Positions 11,001 to 24,239 of a stretch of 64,000 nt of DNA are shown here, in pieces. Within the stretch, counting starts at the first letter, position 1, and each line of letters starts with the position of its first letter. Under the pieces are notes generated by a model that ran no database searches, was not told the DNA's origin, and saw only the letters and a list, made by a program, of their open reading frames with translations. The translations under genes were made by a program, and so were the position numbers. The stretch is from Isoetes taiwanensis (lineage: Eukaryota; Streptophyta; Lycopodiopsida; Isoetales; Isoetaceae), in NCBI GenBank assembly GCA_021234155.1, contig JAJEKV010000020.1, positions 10,045,172 through 10,109,171 of the forward strand, given 5' to 3'.

Positions 11001-14000
11001 ACTCTCAAAATGCGGAGAGAAAGATTGATGAAATGTCTAGTTTCCATACTGATTCACAGAATGTTGGTACAAAAGATTCATGTCCGACGCGAGCAGATGC
11101 AGCACAGCCGCGCCCAGATGATAGGTCTGAAATGTCAAATGAAGAGGAGCCACACCTGCATGAGAGACGCAGCAGCCGTCTTGAACGCTTACGCTCCCGT
11201 AGGCATGAGAAGTGCGACGAGGCTTTGCCAGTCGATCATTCCAAATATATTAGAGAGTCACTTGAGTGTTTCATATTTAATGATAGAGATGAGGCTAGTC
11301 CTCCTATCGATGCCATGCCAGAATGCATAAATGTCAGCAATTGCTCGAACATTGATGGATGCTTAGTGTACAAGGGCAAGTGCTTATCTTCAACCATGAA
11401 AACAAGGTATTTTCAAAGCCTCCAGGATGATAATTCTTCTATTCTGTCAAATAAAGAAGAAGAGGATGTGCTTAGTTTTCTTCAACAACATGCATCTAAC
11501 AGTGGTGCATATCATATGGCAGAGCTGATCATACAGAAAATATCTGGTAGTGGAACTGTACAATGTGAGGATGTTGACAGCCTTTTAAAGCTTGAAAAGT
11601 TAACAAGGGGTTGGGCCAAAGAAAGGAGTGTAATGTGCTCTTTATATCTCTCTGAAATTTATGTTGATAAGGCAGGTTCAGCTGTTGAAGAATCTGAACT
11701 TGATAACTACCTTGATGAATGCAATTACCATCTTTGTAAGGTGCTTGAGATTTTTGCTCTGAGCCTTAATGTTTCAGACTCTGGACAAATGAATAGTTGG
11801 ATGGCAAATAATAAGACTGAGAACCTTTTATTTAGGATGTCTCTGGATGCAATTGTTGCAGACCAAGTTATTGCAGACACACATAATGAGTCAGATGTGG
11901 ATAGTAACTGGCTATTTTGTGTACGTTTTTGTTGGTTGAGCGGACGTTATTCAGTGCTGGCACACAGGCAGGAGAAAGGCTTAGATGAATTTCAAAACTG
12001 TTTATCTTTATTAAAGGCCAAACAGCAAGACCAGTGCCGATTTTCCTTCTTCTTGCCACATTGCAAAATAGATATGGAGATTTCAGTGGATACTGTTAAC
12101 TTGAAGCTTCAGGAGGCTCAGATTGTAGGTTTGTTGCAAGGACCTGCGGCCAGTATGCTTGCAAAAGAAAATTATTTGGAGTTAATAGAATTGCTGGTTC
12201 CTATGTTTTTTGATGATGGAAGTACAAAGAGAGGAAGAAGCAATTCATCGAATCTGTCATATGAGAGACATGGTTTAGAAATGCTGATTTCAGCTTGCAG
12301 AAAGACACAGCCTGAAAATGTAGCAATTGCTTTGCAATGCCATTTTCGGAAGCTTGAAATCATCTGGGAGACATGCAAGACAAGAAATAGCAATGCTGTA
12401 TTACCTGGAGGTTTAGGAATGGAGCATGAAGATCAGCGAGAGATTGTAGATTCTTCCTCCATGATGATAGATGAGATGAAAGTGATTATAAGATGTGCCA
12501 CACTTATTAGAGAAAGGATGGATGATGCTGAAACCAAGGTAATATGATGGGAAGTTATATTCTACGTTTTGGGATGAGTTATTAATGATATGCAATTGCA
12601 GGCTCCCACATTTGTGCAGCCAAAACGTCTTGCAAAAATGCAGAGGCTACTGCTACAGCTGTTATGCTATTCTTCCTCAACAATCTCTAGCAAGAAGACT
12701 GCTGGTGTGAGCCTTGACCAAGTAGATATTGACCTTTTTGTAGATACTGCTATTATTTTCTGCAGAATTCAGCACCTTCATCCTGGAGTATTAATAAAGC
12801 AACAGGTTTGGCTTGTTTAGGCAAGGCTTGTTTAGTTTCATGTCAGTTGTTTTCTAGCTCAGACACCATATTTTTGTTGTACAGGTGGCGCTTCTTGCTA
12901 CAATTCATGAAATACTTGCAGAACATGAACTTTGCTGTGCAGGAATAACATGCGACAATACAGAAGCCCCATTTCTTAAGATGGCAATTAAACACTTACT
13001 AGCCTTAGATATTCTTCTGAAAACCTCGATTCTCTCATCTAATCCCGTATCAAGTCCCCAAGAGATTGGAAATGCCTTTGGCATTGATGGTTGCAACAAG
13101 TCAATAGCTACTCTGGCTGGCCATTGTGGGGATCAAGTTTCTGCTAGTGAAGTGAACCAGTCAGAAGAGACAGTGGACACTAGCAAGGAGGTAAGTGCTG
13201 AGGTAGAAAAATGCAGAGACAATGCTGCAGGAGAGGTGGAGCCTATCAAGTTTTTTACTGAAGAGAAGAAAAGGCTTTCCGTATCTGAGGACCATGTAGA
13301 TGAAATTGAGGAAATGAGGGTTGAGCTTGGATTGGATAACGCTTTGGATCAGAGCTTCTTTTGCTTATATGGTCTCAATCTCAAAGGAGGTCTTGATTCA
13401 CCTAATCCTGATGGACTTGCATTACACAAAAATACAAGCTGTGGTGATTTCCAAACTAAAGAACAATGTGCTGGGGTCTTGCAATATGTGCTTCCATATG
13501 CGCGAGCATGCTCGGTAAATATGTTACTTTTATATTGATCTTTTTATCTAGTTGTTCAATAACACACGTTTTAAGTGCAGAAAGCATGCTTGATCAAGCT
13601 TAGGAAGGTTCTAAGAGCTGTACGTAAACAATTTCCACAACCACCACAGCATGTGTTATTAAAAAGTCCAGTACATTCATTCCTTGATAGTCTGGACTTT
13701 GATGAGACAAGCTTTTGTAGCATGGCAATGTTAAGGCCCAAGGATGAAACCATTTTGAACTGTGCCTTCGGAGAGATTCAAGACTTAAACAAGGTACCAC
13801 GCAATGAAAATATTGGAACCCCAAATGCTACTGAGAATCGAGTTTCTGGGGAGGGAATTGTTCAAAGAGAATCCACGCAATATAATGATCAGGATATAAT
13901 TAAAAAACTTGATACAGGTGATGAGCTATATATAGAAGTTTATGGGAACCTTTACTATCTTTTGAGCCAAGTTGAAGAAGTTACAACTCGTGACAAATGG

Positions 14001-17000
14001 GCTGGTTTTGTTTTGACTGAGGATGGTGAGGACTTTGTAGAACAGAATGCCAAATTGTATAAATATGACCTCATATACAATCCACTACGGTTTGAGAGTT
14101 GGTTCAGGCTTGCCAGCATATATGACGAGGTACTTCATTTCTGGTATATACTTGCATATTTATTTATCCATTTCATGGCCTTGTTTCCTCGTACATTTTG
14201 CAGGAAGTAGACTTAATGCTCAATGATGGCAGCAAAAATGTTAATTCTTTGGAATGGCGAAAGAATGAAAGATATACATCCAGACTAGTCAACAGCCGTA
14301 GGAGAACAAGGCGGTGTCTACTTATGAGCTTAGCCCTTGCAAATACTGAGGCCCAGCAGGTATATTTAAAGCAAGCATTTCTTCTCTGCTTAGGCGCGTA
14401 GATCTTCTGCATTGATTGTCATTTCGGGCATGTCAGGACTATTCATATTAAGGCATAGCTGGTGCTCATCTAAATGCAGGCACTTTGCTGGCAGAGTGCC
14501 CCCCTGCTTAGGTGCTTAGATTTTCGGCATTGATTGTCATTGCATCAGCCAGCCTCATTTGCCTTCTATTTAGAGAAGAGTTTTGAGCTGATTCCATTTT
14601 TATCAAGCCATAAACAGGAAAATGCACGAGACCAATATTGCATCCTGAAATTGTAAGAGACTGAATTTAAAGCAGAACATAAACTTGTGTCAAAACTCAG
14701 GTGCAAGCTGGTATTGTGGCCAAAGCTGTTTCCAATCTAGCTATAGGTTTTAAGTGTCTTCTGCTGAAAGATGTCTACAAGAATATTTCTCCAGAGGCAG
14801 TAAAGGGCTTCTCTCTGATCTTGTTGTCATTGAAAGTGATGGTAGTAATTCTTTCTGGCTTTCTGCACATAAAAGTACTCAATCGCTTTATTATCTTTCA
14901 AAATACCATGCCATTTTAATGATTGCCATCTTGAATGTGCAGTGTCAAGTGCACGAGTTACTTGCCCTTGTTTACTATGACTCGATTCAGAATGTGGTCC
15001 CATCATATGACCAGCGGCATCATACACCAAGGCATGATGCCATGTGGATATCCACATGTCAAAGTGCATTTGAACACTTTAAGCAAGCTTTTGCTCACAG
15101 GTAAAACTTGTGTACATGCATTATTAAAAGACAAGAAACGGACTCATCAAGATTGAATGCAGGCCAGATTGGACTCACCTTTTCTATCTCGGAAAACTTT
15201 CTGAGAAGTTGGGAAGATCAGTTCAAGAAGCCCTTTCTTATTATGCAAAAGCACTCGAAATGAATCAGTCAGTTGTCGATCCTATTTATCGGCTTCATCG
15301 TTCGAGAATGAAAGTTCTTTGTGGAAGCCATTCACATGACATAGACCACCTTCGGGTTGCCCACTTGTTGCTCCCTTATTTCATTACTTTTGTTATGCTG
15401 TATAGTTCCATTGTGAACCTTCTAGGCCCTTTGTTCTGCAGGTTGTAGCAGAGTACTGTTATAGTCCATCCTTGAAAGAACGGCTGGGCCCCATGTTCGA
15501 GAGCCATGAACCTGTTGGTGAGCGGGGTTCTTCTCCAAAGAAGGATGAGGATGAGTACCATAACAAAATTCAAGAAATTTGGAAATTGCTCTTTGAAGAC
15601 TCAATGGCAGCATTGCAGGCTTGTGTTGATGGAGAGCTGAAGCACTTTCATAAAGCTCGATTTGGGATTGCAAAGGGACTATTTCGGCGAGCAAATGATC
15701 AGGACATAGAAAAAGCAAAAGATGAGCTTTCCTTTTGTTTCAAGTCAAGTCGGTCATCCTTTACTATCAATATGTGGGAACTCGATGGTGTTGTAAAGAA
15801 AAATAGGTTGTTTTTTCGTTTTGCACGTTGTAACCAAAAAAATCGATGCATATTTTGATGAGTTTGCAACTGCAATGCTGTATTTTGTACAGGCGAAAAC
15901 CTGGTGGAGGGACAAGCGGCAAGCGCATTTTAGAGTTAGGTTTGCCAGAAAGCTCTCGTAAATTTATCACTTGTGTTAGAAAATATCTTTTATTTTATAT
16001 CGACTTATGCCAAAAGTCGGGAGATGTTATTACTTTAGAACGTGCTTATACATCATTACGTGGGGACAAAAAAGTAAGATCATTTTTCTTTAATGCATAT
16101 GAAGTCACCTCATTAAGATAATCTTATAATAATGTGCCTTTTTTCACAGTTCTCTATTTGTTTAGAAGATATCACAGGTGTAGCTTTTGGAAAATATATA
16201 GATGCTCTGGGAACAGCTATTACAGGAGAAGGAAAGTTGTGTACTATGCCCTTGCAATGCCTCCTTGAGAAGATGTTCAATATTTTTATGGATCATGGGG
16301 CATCTTGGCCAGATCCTGATGAATCCAGTAACTGCGGTTCAAGAGAGACTACTTTATACAGGTAAATTATGTATGGCCTTTCCATAGGACGGAATCCATA
16401 ATTCACAAAAACCAAATTTGAACCACATATAGGACCAGTATGTTATAATTGATAAATTTCCAGTCTCTGTAATTCATGTATTTCAATTCCTTTTAACGTA
16501 GTAGTAAATGCATACTATTTTTCCAGCTATATTCATCGCTATCTGGATGTGTTGGAAAGTGAATGTCGTATAGATGCCCTTGAGCAAGTCAATGAGAGAA
16601 TGAGGAAGCGAGGAAAGAGTTCCAGATTATCGAGCCCACACTTCTTGCAAATCTGTAAGCATGCATTGTTATCATGGTGCAGGACGCTTTGTTCATCCTT
16701 ATCTCAATTGACTAGCGAAAGCTCTTCTGCCTCTCTTCCTAAGTCTGACCCATCACCTCATTTAATTATTGACTTGGATTATGAGAAGTTCTTAAAAAGT
16801 TCTTATGATGACGATTTAGCTTCCTGCGTTTTTGAAAAGGGGAAAGTGGATGCATCTGCTAAAAGTTTGATGTCATCTGGGTCTATCATGAATATGAAAG
16901 CAGTACCAGTCATGCAAGCAAGTGCAGAACATGCAGATAGAGCAGCATCATTACTCCGTTCAGCTCATGTTTTCTACCGAGATTGTTCATCAGGACCTTT

Positions 17001-17466
17001 TCCTGATGGAATAAATGTATATATTACAAGTGGCAGTTTGTCTACTGGAAACGCTAGTGAAATGCCTAATGCTGGATTTGAGGTTCTTGATCTCAGCACA
17101 CCAAGGAAACTATTGGTGTGGGCATTTGCATTAGTACAAGGACGACCAGCCAATGTTCTTGAAGTGGTGAAGTTCTGCGAAGAACAGGCCAAGGTCAGAC
17201 TGTTGATGTATTATTGTACTTTGTCTGAAAGGCTGTAGAGATTTCATGCATTGGCTGTCTGTTGTAATTTGACTCAGTTGTTTTGCCTTCAGTGCTAGGT
17301 AGGATATTTGTCTGGTTTTCATGCTCCACTTAATAGTTGAATTCCCTTGATGGCTGAAATCTTTGTGAATTCAATGGGAATTCAATACATGTCTTGTGAG
17401 TCTTAGTAATGTAGTCTTTGATGGTTGATTTTGCAGAAAAAGTACTCTGAAGTCCTTATAAAGTAA
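8074..17466 (+). CDS. CABIN1: CABIN1-like subunit of the HIRA histone chaperone complex
   Basis: Plant CABIN1 (calcineurin-binding protein 1-like) works with HIRA and UBN in nucleosome assembly with histone H3.3 in the nucleus. Proposed coding exons: 8074-8076 (ATG only), 8141-8218, 9386-9505, 9622-9662, 10139-10350, 10434-12538, 12602-12805, 12885-13514, 13581-14129, 14204-14359, 14943-15100, 15163-15355, 15442-15806, 15893-16073, 16150-16361, 16527-17193, and possibly 17437-17466. All junctions are GT/AG and keep phase, summing to 1958 codons before the last exon, close to the usual 1850-2000 of plant CABIN1. The N-terminus [12 protein letters not shown] and [11 protein letters not shown] is the plant family signature. 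Residues about 30-150 form TPR helices ([41 protein letters not shown]). A basic [13 protein letters not shown] block follows, then family blocks [31 protein letters not shown] and [14 protein letters not shown]. The low-complexity C-terminal tail usual in angiosperms is absent. Introns are mostly short (about 60-600 bp). The exon-17 call is tentative. Confidence 0.9.
8716..8950 (+). mobile_element. LINE C-terminal fragment within CABIN1 intron 2
   Basis: The plus-strand frame contains [20 protein letters not shown] followed by [13 protein letters not shown]. It matches the ESEKHFIFTCPSYYIFKGRYHCL block of the minus-strand LINE fragment at 7.1 kb, allowing for substitutions. It therefore belongs to the same microsatellite-tailed LINE family, in the opposite orientation. 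No tail was identified for this copy. Confidence 0.5.
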
Positions 17467-18630
17467 GGCTGATAGCAAGTGCAGAGATAAAAAGACAGTC
17501 TCTGTATCTGCAATTTTGAATATCGACAGATATTGTTCCAAGTCTGGGTTGAAAGGTTATTGTAATCTACTGTTGAGAAGCCGCACATGTAATGTTTCCT
17601 TAGGTGCTGCCAACTTATCATGAGACCTCAGATAACCAGTTTTTGATTGAGTAATCAATGTTGCAGGCATGGATGAATTTTGAGAGGCGAATCTGAATGT
17701 GACCCGAATTTCACTCAGCAGGGCATGTGTGTCTCCAAGTATCAGATCCAGTAATGCTGGGAATCTAGAGAGATCATTTTTTATGATATTTTCTTTGAGA
17801 GTGTAAATACAGTCTCCCTCTCTCTTTCGTGGTCTTTTGGGGAATGGCAAAAAAAAGAGTTCCTTCTCCATCAGTAGAAACCAAAGTATACCAATATGGT
17901 ATTCATTTGTACAAATTAGACACTAAAGACATGATAATTATGCAGATTCATATGGTCTACCTGCTATAGTTTCCTGAGGTCTTGGAAGAACAAAGTGATT
18001 CCAACAACAAAGCTGCTATAGTTTCCTGGCGTCTTGGAACAACAAAGTGATTTAAACAACAAAATGTATCCTGATCTATATTAATAATTGAACAACTTGT
18101 ATAAACTGCAGCACAGAACGGAAGTCTTGGAGAGGCTCTTATGTAAAGGGAACCAAACGAGAGGCTCAAGAAATAATAGGTTCGTTAATTTACCATTTAG
18201 GGGGTACATAAATTTAAGGGAAATTTATAAAAATGCCCTTGTATTTTGTAAATATTATGGAAATGCCCCTGTATTTCTTGTAATTATAAATATGCCCCTA
18301 CACAACAAATACAATGCCTCTTTCGGTGAATTTGGCGCGCGTTCTAGCTTAATCGGCCACTCCAGGTAGAGGGCTTTTCAAATTGAAGCTCCAAAACCGT
18401 TTTTCACAGTCCATTTCATGGTCCAATTTGCCTTTCGGAATTTTATTTCATTTCTCATTGTCTCTCCACGAAATCAAAGCTTTGGAATTTGAAGGAAAGA
18501 ACAGTGTTCAAAAATCGTTAGAATTGGAAGGAAAGAACGGGGCGCTCAAGAAATCTCCGGTCCATTCCATATTGTTCTTTACAAGTAGTTCCGTAGCATT
18601 TGAATTCATTGTCATTGCAGTCCCCTTGTA
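17467..18630. other. 3' flank of CABIN1, no further exon recognised
   Basis: There is a local duplication near 17960-18050 (TGCTATAGTTTCCTG followed by GTCTTGGAA, twice). A second one is near 18490-18540 (GAATT(T/G)GAAGGAAAGAACAG/GG). No CABIN1-like C-terminal coding sequence could be recognised beyond 17466. Confidence 0.4.
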
Positions 18631-20410
18631 GTGTCAGAAACTGAAATCTCAAGATCTCAAGGGGTGATACTTCCGACACATGTTGGAGGTTCTTTAGGAG
18701 TGGTGCCTCATGTGCATGTCGGAGTGGTGTTGGGAACTCATCGGGTAGTTGGCACCTCCAACATATATTGGAGTTTCTTCAGGGTAAGTAGTGTATTATG
18801 CATTGGTTGGATGGAGCTCTGGATCATTAGCATCTCCAAACCATGAACACGTGGGGTTAGTCATAAAGACTAAGTGGGGATTTAAGGATGCTAATAAATG
18901 CCCAGGATAGCATATACAAGCATCATGCATTGAATATTACAACTATGAGAACCATCCTCACATAGAACAACATACTGCAAAAGAGTCCCACTGTGCAAAA
19001 CCCACAAGTTGTCATTACTCCTATATATGCTTAGCAGAGAGACAAAGATTTCATTATGAGAATATAATGCCAAAGCATTACGAATGCATCCAAATATGAG
19101 CTCATTCACTCTTGAGAAGGCGTATTTATTTTTTATGGTAATTTGGTTCAACTTTCTATAATCGATACACAACCTTAAAGCACCAGCCTTCCTTTTAACA
19201 AACAAGACAGGTGCACCAAAGTACTCGCTCTAATGAGTCCTTGATCCAATAGTTCTATTAATTGTTTCTTCAGCTCAAGCATTTGTAATGCATGAAATCC
19301 TTAAGATGGTCTAGATGTAGGGCCTGACACTGGAATCATTTCTATTTCATGATCAACGACTCTCTAAGGAGATAACTCTGTCAAATCCGTGGACAACACG
19401 CCTTGAAATTCATTAAGTACATCCTGAATTTCTATTGAAATTTGTTTCTCATTCACTCCTAGCTACATATACAATACTCCACCCCTAGCACACTTAATTA
19501 TTTGCTTGAGACTTAGGGAGAAAGGTTCCTTCTTTTGTTTCATTCCTTCTATTATATGTTCTTTTCCATCTACATTCCTTCACAATATATCCATGCTTTT
19601 GCAAGTTTGAGCCATGTCATTCTCAATATTATATCATGATGTTGAGGCATACCACATTGGTATATCTATATTTCCCATTGGCCATTTCCACTGCTCTATT
19701 CTTTTATCCTTAGTAGTAACTTTAGTCTAGAAAACATTCTAGCCGAAATAAAGCTATACATAATACCACAGTCACTAAAAAACTTAATAGCTTGATCATT
19801 GATCATATCTGGTGCTTCAATAACTCCTATTTAGTAAACACGGGGTTTTCCAATGGTAGCAGACACTCGCATCGCATGTTCTAAGGTCATCACTTTAGCA
19901 ACCATAGGTTCCTCCTTATGACCATTCCTATCAACATGTCCCTTTCCCCTATTACTATCTGCATTCTTCTACAGTGATTTGCAATCCCGTGCTATATAAC
20001 CATTTTTTCAACATTTAAAACATTTTCCCTCTTAGGCTAACTTAGTACGATGCTCTTGACTCAAGAAACTTCGGCCATTTGGACAATTGCCTCCATTGCT
20101 ATTCTTAAGCTGCATTCCATTATCACCAAGGCCCCTCTTATAGTTCCCATTCTGCAGATACTCAAAAAGATGTCTTTCCTTTTTCATCTGGTTACGTATT
20201 TTCTCCTTATACTTAATTGCTCTAATAGCTTCCTCCAAGCTTTTATAACTCACACCTCCCATCAAAATGGATAATTCAGAGATCAAACCTTTCAACTGAT
20301 CTGCCTCAAAGGGAGGTTCATAAAGCTGCAGCTACTGACACTTGATGACATACTCATCCATGATATATGATTGTTGTTGTAAGTCAAGAAGTTCTACCAT
20401 CGTTCTGAAG
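18631..20410 (-). mobile_element. Ty3/Gypsy fossil (partial)
   Basis: Minus-strand order from high to low coordinates: a gag-like region (about 20330-20035), a CCHC-type zinc knuckle near 20000, a retropepsin-like stretch about 19650-19900, and the N-terminal part of a Gypsy reverse transcriptase ([20 protein letters not shown] at about 19150). The rest of the RT, RNase H and integrase are absent. It is broken in many places and looks old. It abuts the Copia fossil at about 20410. Confidence 0.75.
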
Positions 20411-21947
20411 TGTTTCAAGTCCTTGTTCTCCTAGAAAACTGTCCATACATAGATACCACTCCTTTGGAGATTGTTTTAAGCCGTACACTGCTCTTTGCAA
20501 CCTCCATACCATGCCCTATTTTCCTCAAATCCAGGTGCTTGCTTCATGTATATTTTCTCTTCCAATTTGGCATTTAAAAATGCTGTTTTAACATCTATAT
20601 GATGTAATTCCCAATTCATGCATGTGACATGGAAAATAGAGCCCTTAAGCTTGTAAATTTAACCACATGGGAGAAAATATCTCATTATAATCTTTACCTT
20701 TTTCATGTGTAAATCCCTGTGCAACCAACCTGGCTTTGAACCTTTGATTTCCATCAGCATTAGTCTTGATCTTGAAGATTCATTTGTTTCAAATAACATT
20801 TCTGCCACTTGGGCAGTCCACTAACTCATATGTCTCTATTTGTTTGAATGAGTCCATTTCTTCCTTCATAGCTGACATCCACCTATTTATATCACATGAA
20901 TTCGTAGACTCATCAAATGTGTTTGGAATTGTGACATTTTCTAGGGGTGCTAGAATGTGTTCTGGATCATTAAATGCTTTGTCTAATCTCATGCTTTTAC
21001 CGCTTTCATGTCTTTTATATTATCCCTCAACAATTCCAACACTTTCTTTAAGTCTTTCAATTTGAGTTTCCCTTTTCTTAGTGCCTATTGGCTGCGCTAC
21101 ATTTTCTGTTTTTTGAACTTCTGGTACATTGTGTTCCTGAGCATGTAAATCAGTAAACGGCTTATCTTGTGCACGAAAATCAGCGGGCAGCTCATCCTTT
21201 TCTTCATCACTATCAATATCAATGGCGGCTTCTTTCTTTTCAATAGTTTCTGTGGTTATTTATTTGTTTGTCCCCTCTCATGTGCATTTCTACCTTTATA
21301 CAATGTATCCTCATCAAACATAATGTCTCTTCTGATAATAATCTGTTTTAACTTTGGAACATACATTCTATATCCCTTTGACTCTTCATCATAACCAACA
21401 AGATATCCTATATCCGCCTCGTCACCCAATTTTTTTTTCTAGCTTTTTTAGGCACATGAATATAACCCAAACATCCATATGTTCTCAAAAAATCATAATT
21501 CATACTAACCTTTTGATCATACCACACAACTTTTAGAATGTTTCCATGCAAATTGGCTGAAGGCAACCTATTGTGAATCATGGCTGCAGTTTTAAGCGCT
21601 TCTTCCCATAGGTTATTTGGCAATCCTGAGAATTTTAGCATTGACCTCATAACATCCAACAAGGTTCGATTCTTTCTCTCAGATACTCTATTTTGTTGTG
21701 GTGTAAACCTCTAGGTCAATTGTCTTTTGATTCCTCTTGCTACACAAAACTGTTTGAACTTATCTGAAAGGTATTCTCCTCCTCTATCTAATCGAATGCA
21801 TTTGACTTTCTTTCCAGTTTGTCTTTCAACCTCTGCAACAAATAATTTTAGTGCATCTAAAGCTTGATTCTTCTTGGTTAAACAATAACTTTTACACCTT
21901 ATACTATGATCATCAATAAAGGTGATAAAATATTGTTTCCCTAATCT

Positions 21948-21986
21948 CCCGTGGACGTAAAAATTTATCGTATCTTATCTTATCTT
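21948..21986 (+). mobile_element. Extremely truncated LINE terminus inserted in the Copia fossil
   Basis: Plus-strand CCCGTGGACGTAAAAATTTA and a following TATCT run match the terminus-plus-tail of the microsatellite-tailed LINE family. Both flanks are Copia integrase sequence. Only about 25 bp of element plus tail were inserted. This shows that the terminus is mobile and that it arrived after the Copia element. Confidence 0.6.
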
Positions 21987-23648
21987 TTAATATTTATTGG
22001 TCCACATAGGTCAGTGTGAATAAGCTCCAAGATTTCTTGAGCTCTACGTTTAGAACTTGCAAATGGAAGCCTACTTATTTTTCCCAATATGCACCCTTCA
22101 CAAATATGGTGATTTTTATCTTCTCCTCCTTTACAATTTATAATGCCCTTCTTGGCCGTAAATTTTACATTGTTGTAGTAAGTGTGTGTCAATCTCCCAT
22201 GCCATTTTTTAATATCAGGGATTATTACTGCATTTACACTATCAAACATACATCCATTCATTTGAAACAAGTTCCCAACGCGTTTGGAAAAAAACCACAA
22301 TTCATTATTCAAATAAACTTTACATCCTTAATCATCAAACACAAGTTTATTACAAAGATTCACCAAATGGCAAACTGAATTCGGATTTTTTTTAAGTGTT
22401 AGCACATATAAAACATTTGGAATATCTACTACATTCCCTTTCAAATCTAAAAGCTGCAAGCATTCGCATTCTTCTATTGTTTGCATGCTTCCATCTCCGA
22501 CTTGTACATGTCTTGATTTGGTTGCAACAACATTCTTGAGTAGATCAGTGGATGTACTACTGATCTCTCAGCTCCACTATCAACTACAATCACACCATGC
22601 TTGTAGTTAGTGCTATTATCCATTTTGGGATCGTTCAAAGAATACACAAATTTTACCTCATCATCACACTTTGGGCTTTCATATTTTTCTTCTTCTCTTG
22701 CAATGTTTATGCCAGCGGCCTGACCTCTTTTTGCTCCTCCTTTGCCCCTTTCATTTGAACCACCTCTGCCTCTTTCCCTAGTCACTTTGGGGCTAGGGCA
22801 TTTTGCTGCCATATGGCCTTTGCCTCCACAATTATAGCAAGTAAACTCTATGTTTAACTTACAATTTGATTTAATATGCCCTACTTCATGATAGTAGTAA
22901 CATGTAGCTTTCCCAAATGTTTTTCCCTTCTTTCCAGCATATAGACTTTTAGAAGCATCCTCTTCTAATTTATTTACTTTTCTTTGTTCAACTTTTGTTC
23001 TGATCATATTCTCTGCTCGTATTCTAGTCTTAGCAATATTCCTGATTAATAAAGCTAAGTGTTCATTTGATGAAACAGCCCATGCAATAGCACGAACTTG
23101 ATATGTCTGATTAATATTCAACCTGTTCCATCCAAATCTGCAATTATATTAAACTTAACAAAAAAAATCGAATATATCCTCATCATCATGAAACTTTAAA
23201 CTCCTTAATTCATTTTCTAGCACATCTATTTGAGAGGTTGACTTAGCTTCACAGTGCTTCAACAAATAAGACCACATTTGATGAGGAGACATACCTCTGA
23301 GTTTGAGCATGATCGTTGGACTAACCTTACTGCATATAATCCTTTTAACTTCCTTGACTTTTGCATTGCTTGCAACTTCAGAACTGGCCTCTCCTCCAAT
23401 AACCTCAGATGTTGATGAGGAAGCTCCTTTAACACTTGTTCCTGCAGTTGAACTAGCAACTGTACCACTAATAGCAGAAGTTGCACCATCTTCTGATGCA
23501 TCTGGATCTACTAGCTCTCATAGATCCTCTACTTCCAAGATATGCATGATTTGTTGCTTCCAGATTTGAAAGCATGAACCTCCTTTGTAAACCTCCATAG
23601 CACTTAGTAAACTAGCTCCAAATCTACTTGCCATAGTGGACTGTAAGT

Positions 23649-23661
23649 GGCTCTGATACCA
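23649..23661 (-). other. Primer-binding site of the Copia fossil
   Basis: On the minus strand the bases read TGGTATCAGAGCC, the complement of the 3' end of plant initiator tRNA-Met, directly inside an LTR edge (TTCACA, about 23664). This fixes the 5' boundary of the internal region. Confidence 0.85.
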
Positions 23662-24050
23662 ATTGTGAACAAATTTAACACCACCTCTTCTTTTTCAGTT
23701 GAAATATTTAAAGTTCACAAAGGATAATTTCATCATACATTCTTAGGACTTAGCATACCCAATGTATATGCAATTCAAAATTCAAAATTTTCTAATGGTT
23801 TGAGTCCCGATCATTGTAGCTATGAGATTGGCAATTCTACTATAGCATTGACATCACAAGTAACTCATTGATTCAACTTCAAATCATGCCAGAATGACTC
23901 CTCCTTAGCTTATTAGACCCCTGCTCCCCATAAGCAGTGCGACAGGATCCATTTTTCACCATCATAGTTCGGACGGTTAGCTCCTTCCAACTTTGTCTCG
24001 ATGACCATGTCTCACTTTCATTGGCCCAAATATTCACCAAAAGTATCTAA

Positions 24051-24239
24051 CCTTTTAATGGTTAGTAAAAACGTCTGGACATAATGCAGCATTAGAAATA
24101 TGGAATGAACTACTAAATACTTCACAATCTCTTCCTCCCACCACTCTGACAAGGGTACTCCATCTGACCCTCACGAGCTCTCTCAGGCCTCGACCCTCAT
24201 GTTGATCAATATGATGCTGCTCAGCCGTCCCGATAGGCA
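24051..24239. other. Flank of the Copia LTR, no gene recognised
   Basis: Sequence between the probable LTR and the decayed coding-like stretch. No motif seen. Confidence 0.3.

Larger units (their letters stand above)
20411..24050 (-). mobile_element. Ty1/Copia fossil (partial)
   Basis: Minus-strand order: LTR edge at about 23664, primer-binding site, gag with one or two zinc knuckles (CYNCGGKGHMAAKC, about 22800), protease region with DSGAERS (about 22575), GAG-pre-integrase and integrase (CEGCILGKISRLPF, about 22080; NNLWEEAL, about 21610), and the start of the RT (about 20990-20420). The 3' half of the RT, RNase H and the second LTR are missing where Gypsy sequence begins. It is broken, with several interruptions, and carries a short LINE-terminus insertion in the integrase region. 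The outer LTR limit is uncertain. Confidence 0.8.

Noticed and set aside
14701-14919. Open frame after CAAAACTCAG at 14700 as a CABIN1 exon
   Set aside because: It has no family similarity; the acceptor at 14942 gives the conserved [11 protein letters not shown] block in phase.
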